Below, in pieces: positions 58,111-64,000 of a DNA stretch of 64,000 bases. Source of the stretch: Lytechinus variegatus (Eukaryota > Echinodermata > Echinoidea > Temnopleuroida > Toxopneustidae); contig NC_054749.1 in assembly GCF_018143015.1 (NCBI RefSeq), forward strand, positions 30,786,411 to 30,850,410, written 5' to 3'. The notes below the pieces were generated by a model. The model was not told where the DNA came from, did no database searches, and saw only the letters and a program-made list of their open reading frames with translations. Both the position numbers and the translations under genes were made by a program. The number at the start of each line of letters is the position of its first letter. Positions within the stretch are counted from its first letter, which is position 1.

Positions 58111-58935
58111 ATTTCAACAGGTAACAGGTTGATTGGTTGCCGAAGTTTCGAAGTTGATTTGACTTTTTGAAATTATTGGCAAATAGAAAAGAACGAATAT
58201 AACACGCATTAACTTCTTTGATGGAATAAATGATAACAGTTTTATAATTTCCAAATACGATGAATCACGAAAACACATACAAAGAGTAGTAGCGCTAATT
58301 AAAATAAAATAAGAGCAATTTTGATTGCTTGAAGTTTTCGATTTTTTTTCTGACAAAAGATATGCCTTTTCGTAATGTAATGAGCTCTTGAACGGGAAAT
58401 CGTTTTGCATTTATGCTCTCTAAAATATTATCGAATATCTGCCATTACATACAAACGGTTTATGACGGTCTGGAAAGAAAGCTGACGAACCACTCTCGCC
58501 GAAAATTTCTTTCCAACTGGCTGAAAAATGAATGTGAAGGATTGAAAAAGATTGATCACACAACATAGACAGAAATTCTGTACTCGACTTTTTCCATAAT
58601 ATCTAATTTGCAAATATTTACACATCTTGTTATATACCGAATACTAATTAGGAGAATAAATATGTTTAGAAGATGTACACTGTATGTATTCGGATTCAAG
58701 GACTCCGAAATAAAAATAATGATTTTGTATTTTCTATTTGTATAATCTAATAACAGTTTTTTTTTCATGATGATGTCTTAGAATGTTTCTCCTCCAAACA
58801 AAAATCCATGCTTTGTCTACATGATGTAGGGGAGAGCGTGGCTAGTCCGCCCCTTTACACTCTTTTATATAGAATCGCCATTTTTTTTTAGCAGGAAGGT
58901 CGTGTTTTCAGATGTATAAAGGTCTATGTAATATC

Positions 58936-59177
58936 TACACAGCACAAACTGTGGTGTTAACCAGTGTACATAGAGGACTACATCGGTTATTTTACACCGG
59001 TGTTAAATTGATGGTGTTAGTTTTACACCTGTAGGTGTTATTACAACACCTATGGTTGTTACATTTACACTCTTTGGTGTTATGTTCAATCTCAAGGGTG
59101 TTATTTTAACACCTGAGGGTGTGGTCCTTTATTAACACCAATTGTGTCAGTTTTAACACCACAGTTTTTACAGTGTA
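58936..59177. mobile_element. GGTGTTA inverted-repeat element, copy 4
   Basis: 242 bp from TACACAGCACAAACTGTGG to CCACAGTTTTTACAGTGTA, very similar to the copy at 43581. It lies 0.8 kb upstream of the P450 start codon. Confidence 0.85.
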
Positions 59178-60412
59178 CCTAATCCTCTATTTTCGGTGAG
59201 GTAATGCATACGGTCTTGGCAAAAATGGGCCATAAGGAAAATTTTCGCTCCAGGGCGAACCTGTCAACCCTGGAGCAAGTTCGCCGGTTAGGCGGGGCGA
59301 GTTCGCCCACGGGAAAAAAAACAGTGATATATGAAACAAAAATGATGTGTTCAAAGAGATTTTTTCATATTGGAACATCGAATGACCTCTAGTTCGATAA
59401 TCGATGAAAAGTTATCATAATTTAGCACATATACTGACATAATTTCATGTCATGTCATGTCTACGTGAGGATATATTTGTAGGCGTATGTGTCTATAATG
59501 TAGATAAAGGGGGGGGGGGGCGGACCTGCCCCGTCGCAAATAGAGCGAACCAGTCACCCCTCCACCGACAGCCATTTTCTTTTCTATTGTTTTTCGCAAT
59601 ATTTACAACACATTTTGAAGTATCAAGGGAATATTTCAGTATGCAAATCACTCCTTTGTAACAAGAAATATCATAACTGCATTCATGAGTGTCTATATAA
59701 AAAAAAAGAAATTTGAAAATTTCGTTTTTTACAAAATGGCCTCGAAATGGGCGAGTAGCCTTAATTTTCTGGAATTCCGAGAAGATGACCTCTCGTCAAG
59801 GTATGTTACTACCGTTTGGGCAGGTTAACATTACATCATCAACAAAACCTACATCCAGTCCCAGCAAAGTGGAAAATCACGTGGTAGGCGGGCTTGCCCC
59901 CGGGCGGATTAACCCCTCTCTCCCCTTATTGCTAAAAAGAAATCATTATTGTGTAAATGTGATACAGGACCTGGTCACAAAACGGTTTTGAAAGTGGAGG
60001 CTGAGCCAAAAATGTGTGTGTGAGAGGGGGGGGGGGCTGGTCTGACCATACAAAAATCACAATATTAGAGCTTTTTACGCTTTTTTACACGATTTTGGAA
60101 AAAAAAAAGTGGGGGCCCAGCCCCCGGTTCTGCGGCCCCTGGATTATTATTGATAAGAAACAAAATCGTAGTTGTGCTTTTTATGCCTATATTTGATAAT
60201 TATTTAGGAGTGTTTTCTGTGTCAGAATGTCAGGAAACCCAACTCAACATCTTTAATCCAAACCCTTTTAAGAGGTACCTTAATAATTGGAAAGGTATTT
60301 CACCAACCGAAATTACGATCACGTTTTTCCCCAACTTGTATGAATCCAAATGGACATAGACTATATAGGCAATTCTTTTTATCTATCTTATCCATTCAAA
60401 TTCATCGAAGAT

Positions 60413-60536
60413 CAGTGGCGGACCGTGACCCCGAGAAGACAGAGCATTGGGGGGGGCACGGCATTATTCACAAACAATGCAGTGCCCCCCCCCCCCCCCC
60501 AATGCTTTGTCTCCTCCGGGTCACGGTCCGCTACTG
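60413..60536. mobile_element. hAT-type fold-back MITE with perfect 8-bp target duplication
   Basis: CAGTGGCGGACCGTGACCCC at the left and GGTCACGGTCCGCTACTG at the right are inverted over about 50 bp, down to AGCATTGGGG/CCCCAATGCT. TCGAAGAT flanks both ends exactly (60405-60412, 60537-60544). Confidence 0.93.
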
Positions 60537-61005
60537 TCGAAGATGATCGAAATTTCTTTTTTTTATGTTTATTATCTTACATCTCGCACGTGATGTCAGA
60601 GCCCGTGTCAGAGTCACATGTGTACATGCCTAATGCAAATATCGTTGTCTAAATTTACTCAAATGTTTAAATAACATAATTATGTAGGCTTTTGCATGAT
60701 TATAATAGATAAAAAGTCTACATATTTTCCTCTTGTTGTCACGTTCATTTCATTTGGTGCAAATATTTTTCAAAAATTGACAAGAAACGATGACTATATA
60801 GTGAACATGAAGGAATGCCATGCACTCGGGTGGTGTCATGCTATCATTTCATTTCGCAAGGTATACATTTTTGTAAACATAAATTGATACAAAAATTAGT
60901 TTGTCATGAAGATGTACGTTCCATGTTTATAGAAAAACTTGAATTTGCAAGATTAAAAAAATTAAATCCCGCTTTGATTTAGATTGCAACTGTTTGGATT
61001 TAAAG

Positions 61006-61605
61006 TTAAAGTCAAGTCCACCCAGAAGAATGTTGATTTTGATAAATAGATAACAATCAAACAAATCACTGAAAATCTCTTCAAAATTGGATGTAAAATA
61101 AGAAAGTCATGACATTTTAAAGTTTCGCTTACTTTTTCACAAACAGTGCACTTCTATCCTTTCATTGAAATCAAATATTCAAATGAGAGTCGATGATATC
61201 CCTCACTCACTATTATACTGTGTTCGAATTATACAATATTTCAATTTTTACCGATTTGAATAAGGTCAAATTTCACTGAACCATGGAATGTTAAATCAAT
61301 ATACTACACGTTCAGGGAAGAACAAAACTTTGTCTCACAGGACATGACAATGAATGAGGAGAAAATTTTAATATTTTATATTTTTAAGTAATAAAATACA
61401 AAAGTAATAATGAGTGGATGACGTCATCAGTTACCTCATGATACCGACCAGGATGTGCATGTATCTATTTTGTGAAATTGAGCGAAACTTCAAAATAAAA
61501 CTTTTCTTATTTTACATCTGATTTTGATGATATTTTCATTGTTATGCTTGTTGGATTTCTGTCCTTTTATTGAAATCAAATTGTTGTTGAAGTGGACTAT
61601 TCTAG
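61006..61605. mobile_element. TTAA palindromic MITE (AAGTCAAGTCCACCC family), copy 1
   Basis: It starts TTAAAGTCAAGTCCACCCAG and ends near GTTGAAGTGGACTATTCT. The arms share TGTAAAATAAGAAAGTCATG and its complement. The right TTAA is lost. Confidence 0.8.
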
Positions 61606-62390
61606 AATGCAAATAACATCATTTGAACAGATAATCTTAATCAGACCAACAAACCACGATTTAAAAAAAAATCAAAATCGGGGATGGAATAACGAAGTAA
61701 TAGATTTGTTTTATCCGGTAAAACAGTTCTATGCCTAACTGTTTTCATGAATATTCAGTGAGCAAACTGATAACGTCTTATCTCAACCTATTTTTCCTTT
61801 TTGTTAAATTTAATTTTATGTAATTATGTTTTTTCAAATTCTGCCGAATAATAATAATAATAGTACATTTCTTAAATACGCATAACACCTACAGGTCTCT
61901 ATGCGCGAGTGACATTCTGCCGAATGTGTTGAAAACTTATTTAATGCTATTGCTGCAACTTACTTTGTTATCAGAGAGACATACCATGCACATATCAATG
62001 AAAATGTATTATATTCATAATTATTTTCATGTAAGAAAGAGGAAAGTGGAGATATGGCACTCAGCCCACCTAATGAATATTCGTAATGGGGTGCATTTAA
62101 ATGTTTTCACAAAATTGATAAACTCTAAAATTCGATAACCTCGTGTATTATCAGATTTTAATGAAACTTTCATCATCTTACTCGGTGAATTTTCTTTATT
62201 TATTTGGATGTTATCATTTTAAGCCCGGTTGAATTTCAAAACCGTTGGTAATCGTACGTGGCACATCCCACTCTGGTTGTCAGTTTCAATTTTTAAATTC
62301 GGAATATTGGAGTGTAACGGAGACGTTTGTACCATAATACCTTGATCAAGCGCCACGCTTCCATCTTCACTTCAAGTGTGCATGGCAGTG

Positions 62391-63001
62391 TTAAAGGTCA
62401 AGTCCACCCCAGAAAATAGTTGATTTGAATCGATAGAGAAAAATCAAACAAAAATGACGCTGCAAATTTCATCGAAATCGGATGTAAAATAAGAAAGTTA
62501 TGACATTTTTAATTTTCGCTTATTTTTCACAAACCAGTTCAATGCACAACTCAGCGATAAAAAACGAAAGAATCGATGATGCATGTGTTGATGTCCATCA
62601 CTCACTATTTCTTTTGTTTTTTTATTGTTTGAATAATACAATATTTCAAGTTTTTACATATTTGACAATAAGGATCAACTTAACTTAACCATAAACTGTT
62701 GAAATAATGGTAATTCCACATGTTCAGGGAGGAATAAAACTTTGTTTCACTTGATAAGGAGGAGAAAATTAGAATATTTCATATAATAAAACACAAAAGA
62801 AATAGTGAGTGGGTGACGTCATCAGTCTGCGATTTGCATGTCGACCAGGATGTGCATATGTTTTCTGAAATTAAGCGAAACTTTAAAATGTCATAACTTT
62901 CTTATTTTACTTCCGATTTTGATGAAATTTTCAGTGTTTTGTTTGTTGGATTTTTTCCTTTTTTCAAATAAACTTTTTGTTGGGGTAGACTTGTCCCTTA
63001 A
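62391..63001. mobile_element. TTAA palindromic MITE (AAGTCAAGTCCACCC family), copy 2
   Basis: TTAA flanks both ends (62391-62394, 62998-63001). The ends are AGGTCAAGTCCACCCCA and TGGGGTAGACTTGTCCC. Both arms contain the 'GGATGTAAAATAAGAAAGTT' type sequence in opposite orientation. 611 bp, no coding capacity. Confidence 0.9.
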
Positions 63002-63830
63002 GTTAAGAGGCTTTGTAGCCAACAAATTTTGATCGCCTTAAATTTGTTTAGTAAAGGGGAGGAATGTTGGCGACATGATGGCTGTTTCAGTTTATTTCAG
63101 CTATCGATGGCTTTTTGCTGAAGAAATGTTTCCTCATTTCTGATCTGGAATGAGTTTTTGTATATAGGGCCCCCGGATAGGGCCTAGCTTTAGGAATGAA
63201 GTCTGGTACTCAGATACTTTGCTTTCTTTGACATCGACCAATAATCATTTTGAGTTTGACCGCGCGTGTTGGTATTCTTCTTTCCTTTCTTTTCTTCTTT
63301 CTTTCATTTTTTTCTCTCCCTTTTTTCAAACGGAAAGATCAGTATACACCTTTCCCCACTTTTCATAATATTGGCCGGATCTATTCTGATGATGTGTTTT
63401 ATTAAGCATAACTTATTTTTATACCTTACGTGACGATCGTAGAATGCATGCACATTGAGAGAAATTATGTTGACTTTAATTTCTCTCTATTTACAAAAAT
63501 GTACATGGGGAGAGTTTCATCAACGTTTTCGTCCGACAACTTTCCTAGATTTTGATTGGCTCACGGTGATTGTTACTATGGTAACTGTCAGATAAAAAGT
63601 CCATGCAGACAAGTTCATAAAATGCTTCCCAGATAATAATTTCTCTGGCAAACATGATCAGTTGGGATCGGTGGGAGGGTCGTGGATATAGAAGGGGTGA
63701 TGTGGGCAAGCTTGATAGGCCTTATTGATGGTTTCCAGTGGCGCAGTATTTGGGTATTATCATGCAGGCATTTAGTGAGATGGATTAAGGAAAATTGTAT
63801 TTAAATGATAACATTAATTTGCTGTTAACT

Positions 63831-63903
63831 GCCTCCGTGGCCTAATGGATAAGGCATCGGTCTCCTAAACCGGGGATTGTGGGTTCGAGTCCCACCGGAG
63901 GTG
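63831..63903 (+). tRNA. tRNA-Arg(CCT), solitary + strand copy
   Basis: The 73 nt are identical to copy 1 but on the + strand, 21.5 kb from the array. It is followed by TTTTTT at 63908-63913, a standard Pol III terminator. Confidence 0.95.
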
Positions 63904-64000
63904 AATATTTTTTATTTTATATATTATGCCTAATTATTATGTTGGTCTGTAGCGTCTTTTTCATTTTATTAAAATGATTCTAATCTATTTGCTATTTACT

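Larger units (their letters stand above)
58111..63830. other. P450 5' flank and intergenic DNA
   Basis: No gene is seen. It holds one GGTGTTA element, one hAT fold-back and two TTAA MITEs. The 59220-59570 part has GC-rich GGGCGAAC/GTTCGCCC words that can pair (59250-59280, CTCCAGGG..CCCTGGAG). No TATA or initiator could be assigned for the P450. Confidence 0.55.

Noticed and set aside
59713-59991. 92-codon open frame upstream of the P450
   Set aside because: No domain or start context and no codon bias; the surroundings are G-run and repeat-rich.

Overview
The window looks like nuclear DNA of a marine invertebrate deuterostome, most likely a sea urchin or close echinoderm relative. The basis is large AT-rich introns with GT/AG splice sites, frequent TACATGTA words, many short TTAA- and hAT-type inverted-repeat transposons, and a tRNA-derived SINE whose tail resembles common echinoderm repeats. 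The species call is an inference; no sequence search was possible.

Two protein-coding genes can be supported. On the + strand, ten exons between 12671 and 29632 encode about 326 residues of a type I cAMP-dependent protein kinase (PKA) regulatory subunit: the pseudosubstrate linker, both cyclic-nucleotide-binding domains and the stop codon. The N-terminal dimerisation/docking exon was not found in the 12.7 kb upstream. On the - strand, six exons between 58110 and 46241 encode a divergent CYP2-like cytochrome P450. It keeps the haem-cysteine and ExxR motifs but lacks the usual C-helix WxxxR and I-helix acid/threonine residues. Its K-helix exon is one base short, and a reading-phase gap shows that a small exon is missing between exon 1 and the next exon seen.

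Between the genes (34.2-42.3 kb) is an array of ten - strand tRNA-Arg(CCT) copies, some degenerate, carried in larger duplicated blocks. One extra + strand copy lies at 63831. One array copy has a CTT (Lys-type) anticodon, and one unrelated tRNA-like relic lies between the first two copies.

The rest is mostly repeats. The largest is a 57-bp satellite of roughly 80 units (52.56-57.19 kb) inside the first P450 intron. It flips orientation at 53583, forming a head-to-head inverted array. Others are a 24-bp minisatellite just past the P450 stop codon, a GAT microsatellite in a PKA intron, a nearly perfect 47-bp-arm hairpin in another PKA intron, a cluster of CpG-rich 'GCGAGCGCGAAGCGCGAGC' repeats, and about 20 nonautonomous DNA transposons, several with visible target-site duplications. 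No CRISPR array, rRNA gene or retrovirus-like element was recognised.

The two genes show no sign of working together: one is a conserved signalling subunit and the other a lineage-specific P450. They are more than 16 kb apart and converge on the tRNA array.
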